Source: Myxococcales bacterium (GTDB lineage Bacteria; Myxococcota_A; Bradymonadia; REDH01). From it: a stretch of 41,801 nt of DNA. Numbering within the stretch: the stretch's first letter is position 1; each line of letters begins with the position of its first letter. The notes beneath the pieces are model-generated. The model did not search any database. It had not been told where the DNA came from and was given only the letters and a program-made list of their open reading frames with translations. The stretch is from contig CANMDT010000015.1 of NCBI GenBank assembly GCA_947496715.1, forward strand, positions 1 through 41,801, given 5' to 3'. Positions 1-7,386 of the stretch are shown here, piece by piece. Position numbers and translations under genes: made by a program.

Positions 1-987
1 GCGGGCATAGGAGGCAGCGGTGGAGGCGGCGCGGAGAGCCGCGCCGGTCACGGCGATGGCGTTGTAGATGCGCGAGAGGTTGATGACGTAGCGCATGACG
101 GTCTTGAAGCCGTCGCGGAGCGGGCCGACGCTGTGGGCGATGGCGCCCTGGAAATCGATCTCGCCGCTCGGCATGGAGCGGGTGCCGAGTTTGTCTTTGA
201 GGCGGCGGATAACGAAGTGGTTGAGTGCTCCGCCGGGGAGGGTCTTGGCGACGAGGAAGAGGCCGAGTCCGGCGGTTCCTTCGGGGCCGTCGGGGTAGCG
301 TGCGGTCATGAGGATGAGGTCGGCGCCTGCGTTGCTGCAGAACCACTTCTCGCCGTGGATGGCGAAGCTGCCGTCTGCGAGCGGGAGGGCGCGTGTGTCG
401 CCTGCGCCGACGTCGCTGCCGCCCTGGACCTCGGTGAGGGACTGGGCGCCGTCGAGTCGGGTCGCGTAGGAGCGGGAGAGCAGGCCGGGAAGGTAGGCGG
501 CGCGGAGCTCGGGCGAGCCGACGGCAGAGAGCGAGGAGATGATGCCGGCGGTGCAGGCCACGGGGCAGTTATGGGCCGCCTCGCCGCACATGGAGGAGAG
601 GGCAAAGAGGGCGAGGCTGCGGACCAGGCCACCTTCTTGGGCGAGCTCTCCCATGAGCCCGGACTCGTAGATCACGCGGCCGGCGACATGGTAACTCGGG
701 TGGTTCTCGATCTCTTCGGTGCGGTTTCCGATGGCGTCGAAGCGTTCGAGGCGGGGGAGGTTCCAGGGCCGGTTGTTGATGGCGGCAGCCTCATCGAGCT
801 CGGTGGCGCAGGCGGCACCGTGGGTGTCGAGGCGTGCGATGAAATCGGGGGTCAGGCTCTCCGGCGCGACGAGCGCGAGCGTCTCTTCGAGGAGCGGTTC
901 GGCGCGGAAGAAGTTGGTTGGCTGTGCGGCCTTCCAGGCGGCGAGGTCGGCGCGGCCGGCTGTGATGCGGGAGGTGGCTTGGGTCAT
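1..987 (-). CDS. AidB-like acyl-CoA dehydrogenase (partial, C-terminus outside window)
   Basis: The first 329 codons are present and the gene runs off the left edge. The flavoprotein fold of the acyl-CoA dehydrogenase superfamily is shown by LTEVQGGSDVG (residues 184-194), WFCSNAGADLILMTAR (215-230) and the helical segment RDGFKTVMRYVINLSRIYNA (291-310). The N-terminus starts near residue 25 with TNFFRAEP and has NRPWNLPRLERFD (72-84), which is typical of the AidB branch rather than short-chain acyl-CoA dehydrogenases. E. coli AidB binds FAD and DNA in the alkylation response, but many relatives act on unknown acyl or amine substrates, so the substrate here is open. The start ATG overlaps the P450 stop as ATGA, so the two genes are translationally coupled. 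Without the C-terminal domain the DNA-binding part cannot be judged. Confidence 0.85.
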   Translation of the reverse strand, partial: MTQATSRITAGRADLAAWKAAQPTNFFRAEPLLEETLALVAPESLTPDFIARLDTHGAACATELDEAAAINNRPWNLPRLERFDAIGNRTEEIENHPSYHVAGRVIYESGLMGELAQEGGLVRSLALFALSSMCGEAAHNCPVACTAGIISSLSAVGSPELRAAYLPGLLSRSYATRLDGAQSLTEVQGGSDVGAGDTRALPLADGSFAIHGEKWFCSNAGADLILMTARYPDGPEGTAGLGLFLVAKTLPGGALNHFVIRRLKDKLGTRSMPSGEIDFQGAIAHSVGPLRDGFKTVMRYVINLSRIYNAIAVTGAALRAASTAASYAR

Positions 988-2360
988 CGTTCTGGCTGCC
1001 GTGGCGTGCGTGGAGAGATTCGGAGCGGGACGCCGTTGCGTGGTCGCAGGGTGACGAGCGGGTCGAGGTGCAGCGGTGCGTCGGACAGGGGTGCGAAGTG
1101 GAGGCGTGGGAGCAGGGTGGCGAGCATGGCCTGCAGTTCGAAGAGGGCGAAGTGCTTGCCGATGCACATGCGCGGACCGAGTCCGAAGGGGAGGAAGGCC
1201 ATGCGGTGGCGTCCGGCGCTGTTGGCGGGGAGGAAGCGGTCGGGGTCGAAGCGGTCTGGGTCGGGCCAGTGCTCCTCGTTGCGGTGGGTGGCCCAGATGG
1301 AGAGCATGACCATGTCGCCTGGCGCGACGCGGTGGCCGTCGAAGTGGTCCTCTTCGAGTGCGGTGCGCTCGACCGACCAGGCGGGCGGGAAGAGGCGCAT
1401 CGATTCGTCGATGATGCGTCGCACCAGGTCGAGTTGGGGCAGATGCTCGAAGGTGAGCGGCCCGGCACCAACGACCTCGCGGATTTCAGCGACAGCGCGC
1501 TCCTGCCAGACTGGGTTCCGGGCCAGGAGGTCGAGGGTGAAGGCAAGGCCGTTTGCTGTGGTCTCGTGGCCGGCGGCGAGGAAGGTGAGGACCTCGTCGC
1601 GGAGCTGGGTGCGCGACATGCGTTCGCCGCTCTCCGGGTCGGTGGCCGCCATGAAGAGCGAGATGAGGTCGTTGCCGGCGAAGCCCTTCCGCTCGGCCTC
1701 GGTGACCATGCGCTCCACGAGCGCGTTCATGCTGCTCCGTGCGCGTCGGGCCCGGCGATTGGCCGGCAGCGGCAGCTCGTGGAGCAGCGGGATGGGGATG
1801 CGGATGCGGTCTACCGCATGCTTGATCATCAGCTCGAGGTGCTCGCCGATGCGCGTGGTCTCGTTGGCGATGGCGGTGGAGAAGATGGTCTCGCAGAGCA
1901 CGAGCAGAGCGAGCGCGTTGGCCTCGCGGTGGAGGTCTACGGTGGCTGGCGCGCGGGCAAGGCGCTCGGCGAGCGCGGCTGTGTGCCGGACTGCGACGGG
2001 CAGCATCTCGCGTAGGCGGTCGCGTCCGAAGGCGGGTGTGGCGATGCGGCGCTGGCGCCGCCAGAGCTCGCCCTCCGCGGTGAGCATGCCGTCGCCGAGC
2101 GCCCAGCGGAGCGACTCGTAGGTGTCTGCCTTGCGGTAGCTACGGTGCCGTTCGACGAGCAGCTGCTCGGCGTGGTCGGGCGAGGTGATGAGCCAGGCAA
2201 CGACGGTCCGGGCCGGTGTCCGAATCCAATACCGCACGACGCGACCGTGTCGCTTGCGTGCGCGGATCGCCTCGGAGAGCGGGTTGAAGGCGTAGCGCGA
2301 CAGGTTTCCGATGAGCGGGAAGGGTCGGGGCTCGATGGCGTTTCGGTGGGAGCGATTCAT
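984..2360 (-). CDS. cytochrome P450
   Basis: This 458-residue soluble P450 has every landmark. They are the C-helix WRRQRR (100-105), the I-helix oxygen-activation motif AGHETT (263-268), the K-helix ExxR as ESMR (319-322), and the heme loop FGLGPRMCIG with the thiolate ligand Cys399. P450s use O2 and two electrons to oxygenate organic substrates. No ferredoxin or reductase gene lies in the visible neighbourhood, so the redox partner is elsewhere. An upstream in-frame start would add 22 residues of low quality. The start at 2360 is preferred because AGGAG sits about ten bases upstream and MNRSHRNAIEPRPFPLIGNL is a normal P450 N-terminus (proline-rich PRPFPLIGN). There is no membrane anchor. 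The gene is coupled to the downstream acyl-CoA dehydrogenase-like gene by ATGA, suggesting a shared lipid-like substrate pathway (inference). Confidence 0.93.
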   Translation of the reverse strand: MNRSHRNAIEPRPFPLIGNLSRYAFNPLSEAIRARKRHGRVVRYWIRTPARTVVAWLITSPDHAEQLLVERHRSYRKADTYESLRWALGDGMLTAEGELWRRQRRIATPAFGRDRLREMLPVAVRHTAALAERLARAPATVDLHREANALALLVLCETIFSTAIANETTRIGEHLELMIKHAVDRIRIPIPLLHELPLPANRRARRARSSMNALVERMVTEAERKGFAGNDLISLFMAATDPESGERMSRTQLRDEVLTFLAAGHETTANGLAFTLDLLARNPVWQERAVAEIREVVGAGPLTFEHLPQLDLVRRIIDESMRLFPPAWSVERTALEEDHFDGHRVAPGDMVMLSIWATHRNEEHWPDPDRFDPDRFLPANSAGRHRMAFLPFGLGPRMCIGKHFALFELQAMLATLLPRLHFAPLSDAPLHLDPLVTLRPRNGVPLRISPRTPRQPER

Positions 2361-2540
2361 GCGCGCGACGCTCCTGCAGCGCGAGGGTGGTGGCAGGTCT
2401 GTAGCGTTGGATGCGCTGCGTTGCACGCTGCGAGTTTTGTGGCTTGACCGACCTATCTCAGTCGCCCATGCTCCCTTTTCTGCCGTGTGCTCCGGATGGA
2501 GGTTCGCGCGTCACTGCCTTGGAGTTGCCCCTTGTCTCGG

Positions 2541-2888
2541 ATGTCTCAGCTCGACAGCCTCCTTCGTGCCTCGTTTTCGCCGCTCTACCTGGAGGTGCGG
2601 GACGAGTCGGATGGACATTCGGTGCCGCGCGGCAGCGAGAGCCACGCGCGGGTGCTGGTGGTCTGGAGCGGGTTTGCGGGACAGCGCCTGCTGGCGCGTC
2701 ACCGGATGGTAAACGAGGCGGCGGCGGAGGTGCTTGCGGGAGGTCTGCACGCGCTGGCTGTGGAGGCGTTGACGCCCGACGAGTGGCAGGCGCGCGGCGG
2801 AGCCGTGGCTACGTCGCCGGCCTGTATGGGTGGCAGTGCGCATGAGCGCAACGATGTTTCGTCTGGATCCAAGCAGGAGCAGTCATGA
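2541..2888 (+). CDS. bolA: BolA family protein
   Basis: This 115-residue protein carries the BolA fold (a class II KH-like domain). LEVRDESDGHSVPRGSESH (residues 16-34) and RLLARHRMVNEAAAEVL (about 49-65) are near-perfect family signatures, followed by the GLHALAVEALTPDEW helix. BolA proteins pair with monothiol glutaredoxins through [2Fe-2S] clusters and affect iron homeostasis and stress morphology; some bind DNA. No glutaredoxin gene is nearby. The start MSQLDSLL places about 15 residues before LEV, the usual family length. Earlier in-frame starts would add an unconserved extension. No clear Shine-Dalgarno precedes it. The C-terminal 25 residues after the helix are Ser/Gly-rich and not family-typical. 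The stop overlaps the next gene as ATGA. Confidence 0.9.
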   Translation: MSQLDSLLRASFSPLYLEVRDESDGHSVPRGSESHARVLVVWSGFAGQRLLARHRMVNEAAAEVLAGGLHALAVEALTPDEWQARGGAVATSPACMGGSAHERNDVSSGSKQEQS

Positions 2889-4036
2889 GGGGAATCGAAG
2901 TACGGCCTGTTGAGGGCCGCCGCGAGTTGGAAGCCTTTGCGAAACTTCCCTGGGCGCTCTACCAGAATGACCCTGCCTGGGTTCCGCCGCTGCTGCCTGA
3001 AGTCTATCACCACCTCGACCAGAAGAAGAACCCATGGTTTGAGCGGGCGCAGGCGCAGCTCTTCGTGGCCTGGCGCGGCAGCAAGCCGGTGGGTCGCATC
3101 TCGGCGCAGATTGATGAAGAGCACAACATCCGGTTCGAGGAGAAGACGGGCTTCTTCGGCTTCTTCGAATGTGAGAACGAGCCTGCGATCGCCTCTGCGC
3201 TGCTCGACACGGCGTCGAGCTGGTGCCGGGCGAAGGGGATGAACAAGGTTCGGGGGCCCTTCAACTTCTCGATCAACCATGTGTCGGGGCTGCTGATCGA
3301 CGGCTTCTCCACGCCGCCCTATCTCGAGATGGGTCACAACCCCGCCTACTATGTGCCGCTGGTTGAGGCGAACGGCTTCGAGAAGGCGATGGACCTCTAT
3401 GCCTGGTACTTCGACGCAACCAAGCCGCCACCGGAGCTCTGCGTGCAGATCGGTGATGCCGTGGCGCAGGCGCCGGGGCTGAAGGTCCGCGAAGTGAACA
3501 TGAAGAACTTCGAGAGCGACCTCCGGATCATCATGAGCGTTTTCAACGAGGCCTGGTCGCGGAACTGGGGCTTTGTTCCGCTGAGCGATGCGGAGGTCCA
3601 CAAGGCGGCGAAAGAGTTGGAGATGATCATCAACCCGAAGCTGGCGCTGATTGCCGAGGTGGATGGCGAGCCGGCTGCGATCGCGATGACCTTCCCGAAC
3701 CTCAACGAGGTGCTGATCAAGACGCGGCACTACGGTCCGTCGAAGCTCGGCGTGGCGCGTACCTACGCCAAGCTCCTCTGGGAGTTGAAGGTGAAGAAGA
3801 GCGTCAAGAGCGCACGGCTGATGCTGCTCGGCGTTCGCCCGAAGTTCCGCGGATCGATCCTCGGAGGCCTGTCGGTGCACCTCTACGTGGAGTCGTATCG
3901 CCGCGGCGTGGAGCTGGGCATCCGCGAGGCGGAGTGCGGCTGGACGCTGGCGACCAACGACAAGATCAACAACGGTATCCGGATGATGGGCGGCGAGATC
4001 TACAAGACCTACCGTGTTTTCGAGAAGGCCATTTGA
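2885..4036 (+). CDS. GNAT-superfamily N-acetyltransferase-like protein
   Basis: This 383-residue protein belongs to a conserved bacterial family sometimes labelled GNAT acetyltransferase (and occasionally mis-named dATP pyrophosphohydrolase). Recognisable segments are YQNDPAWVPPLLPEV (residues 22-36), WRGSKPVGRISAQID (about 64-78), FFGFFECEN (about 95-103) and KVRGPFNFSINHVSGLLIDG (about 122-141). It ends in a second GNAT-like half with RLMLLGVRPKFRGSILG, which resembles the acetyl-CoA pyrophosphate loop. There is no signal peptide, so it is cytoplasmic. The substrate is unknown in the family. It overlaps bolA (ATGA) and the endopeptidase gene (TGATG), so all three are likely co-translated. 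The gene is complete and shows no sign of decay. Confidence 0.8.
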   Translation: MRGIEVRPVEGRRELEAFAKLPWALYQNDPAWVPPLLPEVYHHLDQKKNPWFERAQAQLFVAWRGSKPVGRISAQIDEEHNIRFEEKTGFFGFFECENEPAIASALLDTASSWCRAKGMNKVRGPFNFSINHVSGLLIDGFSTPPYLEMGHNPAYYVPLVEANGFEKAMDLYAWYFDATKPPPELCVQIGDAVAQAPGLKVREVNMKNFESDLRIIMSVFNEAWSRNWGFVPLSDAEVHKAAKELEMIINPKLALIAEVDGEPAAIAMTFPNLNEVLIKTRHYGPSKLGVARTYAKLLWELKVKKSVKSARLMLLGVRPKFRGSILGGLSVHLYVESYRRGVELGIREAECGWTLATNDKINNGIRMMGGEIYKTYRVFEKAI

Positions 4037-5073
4037 TGCTCGGTTTTGCAGCGAGGTGGGTTGGGTTCGCATGGTTGTCGGTGGTGCTGCTGGTAGCAGC
4101 GCCGTCGGTGGCGCTGGCGGGCCGCATTGAGCACACGGTGGCACCCGGCGAGACGCTGGGCGGCATCGCGCATCGCTACGGGGTGAAGCTCGGCGACCTG
4201 CGAAAATGGAACAGCAAGGTGAAGGGCGATCGCATCCGTGAGGGGCAGAAGCTTCGGGTGGAGGTGCCTGGCCGCTCGGGCGGCAGCGGTCGCTCCGGTC
4301 GCTCCGGTCGCGGCAGCAGCAGTAGCGCGGAGGGCGGTCAGACGCGCAGCACCTATGTGGTCCGTTCGGGCGACACGGGGCTCTCCATCACGCGTAAGCG
4401 CGGTTTTTCGATGACCGACCTGCAGCGATGGAACCGGGGTGTGAACCTGAACCGGCTTCGCATCGGCCAGAAGCTGACCATCTATGTGGAGGCGGAGGCC
4501 GAGTATAACTTGACGCCAGGGTCGCCGGGAACGCCGAACCGTGGTCGACTGAACGCCGGTCAGCCGCTGCCGGCGGGGGCGGGATACGAGGTGCGGAACC
4601 CTGCGCGGGCGAACGGAACGCCGGCGACGGTGGCAGCGCTCCAGTGGGGGATGTCGCGGCTGGCGGCTCGCTATCCAGATGGAACGAGCCTCGTCGTAGG
4701 CGACCTGTCGCTGCCTGGCGGCGGCAAAATGGAGCCGCACAAGAGCCACCAGAACGGGCTCGATGCCGACATCTGTCTGCTGACCCAGGAGTCGCGCGCG
4801 AGCTGCGTCTGGCGGAATGTGGGCGGGTCGGAGCTGGACACGGAGCGGATGTGGTATCTGTTCAAGTCGTGGATGGATCAGGAGTATGTGGAGTACATCT
4901 TCCTGGACCGCTCCCTGCAGCGGCCGCTCTACGAGTTTGCGCAGGCGCGCGGCGCGACCGAGGCGCAGTTGCGGAAATGGTTTGAGTATCCCGCGCGGGG
5001 TGGTACGCGGGCGCTTATCCGCCACGAGCCAGGCCATGATGATCACTTTCACATCCGCTTTGTGCAGAGGTAG
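4036..5073 (+). CDS. LysM-LysM penicillin-insensitive murein endopeptidase (MepA-like)
   Basis: This 345-residue exported protein has a signal peptide at residues 1-29 (hydrophobic core VGFAWLSVVLLVAAPSVALA). LysM 1 is at 32-77 (HTVAPGETLGGIAHRYGV), followed by a Gly/Ser/Arg linker at 79-104 and LysM 2 at 106-152 (YVVRSGDTGLSITRKRGF). A peptidase M74 domain spans about 185-345. Zinc and catalytic residues match E. coli MepA by spacing: His235 and His238 with Asp245 in HKSHQNGLDADI, and His334, His337 and His339 in PGHDDHFHIRF. MepA enzymes cut D-Ala-mDAP cross-links in periplasmic peptidoglycan. The two LysM modules would tether it to glycan strands; E. coli MepA lacks them. The start ATG shares one base with the preceding stop (TGATG). 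In-frame codons further upstream lie within the GNAT-like gene and are rejected. Confidence 0.93.
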   Translation: MLGFAARWVGFAWLSVVLLVAAPSVALAGRIEHTVAPGETLGGIAHRYGVKLGDLRKWNSKVKGDRIREGQKLRVEVPGRSGGSGRSGRSGRGSSSSAEGGQTRSTYVVRSGDTGLSITRKRGFSMTDLQRWNRGVNLNRLRIGQKLTIYVEAEAEYNLTPGSPGTPNRGRLNAGQPLPAGAGYEVRNPARANGTPATVAALQWGMSRLAARYPDGTSLVVGDLSLPGGGKMEPHKSHQNGLDADICLLTQESRASCVWRNVGGSELDTERMWYLFKSWMDQEYVEYIFLDRSLQRPLYEFAQARGATEAQLRKWFEYPARGGTRALIRHEPGHDDHFHIRFVQR

Positions 5074-5074
5074 T

Positions 5075-6049
5075 ATGCGTTTCCAGCAGTTGTCCGGTCT
5101 GGTTGTTTCGCTGTTTCTGACCGCGTGCGGAAGCGATGCGAAGAGCGCGCCTGAGGCTTCCGACACGTCCGGTTCGGGTGACACGTCCGGTTCCGGTTCG
5201 GCCGACACGGGTTCTCCCGACACGGAGGTGGCCGACACCGGTTCTTCCGACACGGGTTCTCCCGACACGGAGGTGGCCGATACAACGCCTCCGCCGAGCT
5301 GCGGTCGGGTGGAGACGACGGGGAGTGACCTGGCGACCTACGACATTATCCTTCCGCTGCTCGAGCAGGTGGCCTCGGCGGAGGTGACGCTGGATGGCTC
5401 GGGCTTGACGGTGCTGCCTGAGGGCGAGACTGTGCCCTATACGGGGACCTTCACCGCCGGCACGAACTGTGCGCAGGCGACGGTGAACAACGCGCCGCTG
5501 GCGCTCTGCTTCTACGATGCGTCGGGCGAGGATGCGCAGCCGCTCACGCTGGGTGCCCAGCTCGCAGCCTTCCTTGGCCGTCCGGGTGCGGTGGCGAGTG
5601 CGACACTGATCGGCGCGCAGCGTCGCGGTGTGGACCGCTTTTGCACGGTGTCTGGCCACTGGACGGTGCAGCTTTCGGAGTCGTCGTCGGAGGGCACCGT
5701 AGCGGCCGATGCTGCGCCGGTCGCTGTAGCCTCGTTCGACTATCTTTCGTTGTTCGATGGTGGTGGCGCGAGGCCGGAGATGCTCTGGAACAATCCGCCG
5801 CAGGTGGAGCGGAGCGCCTCGTATGAGGCCATGGCGGACGGCACGACGCGCCTTCGTCATAGCGTTACGGTAGCCAAGGATGTGACGCTTGCCGATGGCA
5901 CGGCGGATGAGGCCGACCTTACCTTCGGGTGGGACCTGATCGTGGATCCGGGCATCAGCCGTCTGTCGGGCGACCTGACGGTGGACATCGAGACGGTGAG
6001 CGGCCTCGTGGGGCGCATTACCTACGTGGTCTCGGGCGGCCGGAACTAG
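5075..6049 (+). CDS. lipoprotein with Asp/Thr-rich linker, unknown function
   Basis: This 324-residue protein has a lipoprotein signal peptide with lipobox LTAC (Cys18 would be lipidated). An unstructured linker of Ser/Gly/Asp/Thr repeats (SDTGSPDTEVADT type, about residues 27-66) follows, then a globular region of about 255 residues rich in beta-type sequence. The globular part has a few cysteines (CGRVETTG, GTNCAQATV, LCFYDASGED, RFCTVSG) that could form disulfides after export. I do not recognise a family. It begins one base after the endopeptidase stop, so it is probably the last gene of the bolA unit. Its stop interlocks with that of the opposing cyclic-nucleotide-domain gene, leaving no room for a terminator between them. 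The linker is encoded by a perfect 34-base direct repeat, annotated separately. Confidence 0.75.
   Translation: MRFQQLSGLVVSLFLTACGSDAKSAPEASDTSGSGDTSGSGSADTGSPDTEVADTGSSDTGSPDTEVADTTPPPSCGRVETTGSDLATYDIILPLLEQVASAEVTLDGSGLTVLPEGETVPYTGTFTAGTNCAQATVNNAPLALCFYDASGEDAQPLTLGAQLAAFLGRPGAVASATLIGAQRRGVDRFCTVSGHWTVQLSESSSEGTVAADAAPVAVASFDYLSLFDGGGARPEMLWNNPPQVERSASYEAMADGTTRLRHSVTVAKDVTLADGTADEADLTFGWDLIVDPGISRLSGDLTVDIETVSGLVGRITYVVSGGRN
5202..5280 (+). repeat. 34-bp perfect direct repeat, period 45 bp, in lipoprotein linker
   Basis: Bases 5202-5235 recur exactly at 5247-5280, separated by 11 bases that carry a near-copy of the same Asp-Thr coding unit. Each copy encodes a DTGSPDTEVA(D)-type stretch. 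The identity at third positions indicates a recent in-frame duplication or slippage, not merely selection for acidic residues. The surrounding 5150-5285 region is a longer run of imperfect GACACG/TCC units. Confidence 0.85.
6046..6049. other. interlocked convergent stop codons (CTAG)
   Basis: The plus-strand TAG at 6047-6049 and the minus-strand TAG (complement of 6046-6048) share a CTAG palindrome. The lipoprotein gene and the cyclic-nucleotide-domain gene therefore overlap by four bases. Confidence 0.95.
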
Positions 6050-6621
6050 GCCTCGCCCTCTGCTTTCGGCGAGACGGGGTGTAGGTCACGGGTGTGCGCG
6101 AGCACGGCCTGTACCTTCTGGAGCGTGACGCGCTGCATGGAGCCGGAGGGCGTCTCCCTGTGCTGCATGAGGCCCATGAGCGTCTGGTTGGCTTCGCGGA
6201 GCTGGGCAGTTGCGCTGCGGGCAATGGCGAGCTGGAAGCGATAGGCGAACTGTGAGCCGCTCGCCTGGAGGGCCTCGAAGTCGCCTCGGTCGAGTCGCAA
6301 GACTTCGACCCGGGTCTTGGCACGGACGGAGGCGGAGCGGGGACCGTCGTCGATGAGCGAGATCTGGCCTACGGTGGCATGCTTGCCTGCGCGGCCGATG
6401 ACGGCCTGTGCCTGGTTGGCGGCCCGCTTGATGATCTCGACCTCGCCATCGCCAATGAAGAAGCAGCCGTCGCCGGGCTCACCTTCGCGGCAGAGCCATT
6501 CTCCCGGCTGGTAGTCGCGCTCCTTGAGGACCATGCCGAGGAGCACGACCTCTTTGGGGGTGAGTTCGGCGAAGAGGGGCATCTCGCGGACGAGGAGTGC
6601 GGCGCGTCGGTTCACAGACAT
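6046..6621 (-). CDS. stand-alone cyclic-nucleotide-binding-fold protein
   Basis: This 191-residue cytoplasmic protein has a cyclic nucleotide-binding beta-roll (about residues 14-110: MPLFAELTPKEV, YQPGEWLCREGEPGDGCFFIGDGEVEI). An alpha-helical tail of about 80 residues follows, without a helix-turn-helix, so it is not a CRP-type regulator. The phosphate-binding cassette reads VGQISLIDDGPRSASV (84-99). The Arg that contacts phosphate is present, but the Glu that normally binds the ribose 2'-OH (GEL/GEI) is Gln, so nucleotide binding is doubtful. It may act as a scaffold or bind another ligand. The start at 6621 avoids overlap with the upstream gene; an ATG eight codons earlier is possible. 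It follows its paralogue by 28 bases, probably in one operon. Its stop interlocks with the convergent lipoprotein stop. Confidence 0.8.
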   Translation of the reverse strand: MSVNRRAALLVREMPLFAELTPKEVVLLGMVLKERDYQPGEWLCREGEPGDGCFFIGDGEVEIIKRAANQAQAVIGRAGKHATVGQISLIDDGPRSASVRAKTRVEVLRLDRGDFEALQASGSQFAYRFQLAIARSATAQLREANQTLMGLMQHRETPSGSMQRVTLQKVQAVLAHTRDLHPVSPKAEGEA

Positions 6622-6649
6622 GTGGGAGCCTCGTGCGAGGAGCAATGCG

Positions 6650-7237
6650 TCATGACCAGAGTCGCGCGAGGAGCCGGCCGAAGATTCCGAGATTGGTATC
6701 AGGATGGGCAGCGACGAGGTCGTCGAACTCGGTGAGTACGATGGCCGGCAGGTTGGAGCCGCTGGGCGTGCGGAGGTCGCCGGCGAGGTAGATCTCGATG
6801 CGCTGGTTCACGGCGCGGAGCCGTTCGCAGGTGCGGAGGGTAACCTCCTTGATAACCTTGACCGCTGCGATGGGAGAGATCTGCTGGATGCGGGCAAAGT
6901 CTTCGGCATCGATCTCGATGAGGAGCGTGCCATCGAGTGCGCGGACATCGGCAGAGCGAGCGCTCTGTTCGATGAGGCAGAGTTCTCCGAAGATGCTGCC
7001 GGAGCCGAAGGTGTCGAGGACCTCGAAACGATCACCGGCGCGGAGCAGCACGGCGACCCGTCCCGAGAGGACGAGGAAGGCCGAGGTGCCTGAGTCGCCC
7101 GTGCGGAAGAGCCACTCCTTGGTTGCGAGCGTGCGCAGCTTGCAGGCGCCGGCGACGGCGGTCAGCTCCTCTTCGTTGAGTTGGGCGAAGAAGGGAAACT
7201 GACGAAGATGTTCCACGCCGACGGCGGACGAACTCAT
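6650..7237 (-). CDS. stand-alone cyclic-nucleotide-binding-fold protein
   Basis: This 195-residue protein has a cyclic nucleotide-binding domain at about residues 8-115 (LRQFPFFAQLNEEEL, KEWLFRTGDSGTSAFLVLSG). Its phosphate-binding cassette is FGELCLIEQSARSADV (83-98), and both the ribose-contacting Glu and the phosphate-contacting Arg are kept. The C-terminal half is helical with no DNA-binding motif, ending in a conserved-looking GIFGRLLARLW. The start at 7237 is chosen because GGAG lies eight bases upstream; the longer open frame upstream is low-complexity. The downstream gene is a paralogue with a modified pocket, so the pair may work together, one sensing cAMP-like nucleotide and the other not (inference). 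Confidence 0.82.
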   Translation of the reverse strand: MSSSAVGVEHLRQFPFFAQLNEEELTAVAGACKLRTLATKEWLFRTGDSGTSAFLVLSGRVAVLLRAGDRFEVLDTFGSGSIFGELCLIEQSARSADVRALDGTLLIEIDAEDFARIQQISPIAAVKVIKEVTLRTCERLRAVNQRIEIYLAGDLRTPSGSNLPAIVLTEFDDLVAAHPDTNLGIFGRLLARLWS

Positions 7238-7376
7238 GTGTTGAAGCTCCAAGAGCGGAGGGTTGGCGGGCAAGACAACGGGATGGCAATGCGCTAGATG
7301 CGCGTGCGAGCGAATGCGCGAAAGCGTGATTCGGACGCTAGTGCCGCTATCGAAATGCGGCAACAAACTCGAAGTT

Positions 7377-7380
7377 GGAG
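7377..7380 (+). promoter_or_regulatory. Shine-Dalgarno GGAG deciding the GTG start at 7387
   Basis: GGAG is followed by six bases and then GTG. A TTG at 7375 would overlap this site, so the GTG at 7387 is the better start for the secreted protein. Confidence 0.5.
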
Positions 7381-7386
7381 CGCGGC

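Noticed and set aside
133-2121. Long plus-strand open frame over the dehydrogenase and P450 genes
   Set aside because: It is antisense to two clearly homologous genes, and its composition (Gly/Glu/Ala then Arg/Ser) is that of a GC-rich shadow frame.
2444-2466. TTGACC as a -35 promoter element for the bolA unit
   Set aside because: The hexamer 17 bases downstream (CATGCT) matches the -10 consensus poorly; too weak to list as a promoter.
5160-5285. Possible CRISPR or non-coding tandem array
   Set aside because: Repeats are in frame within a lipoprotein linker, have no unique spacers, and encode regular Asp-Thr units.
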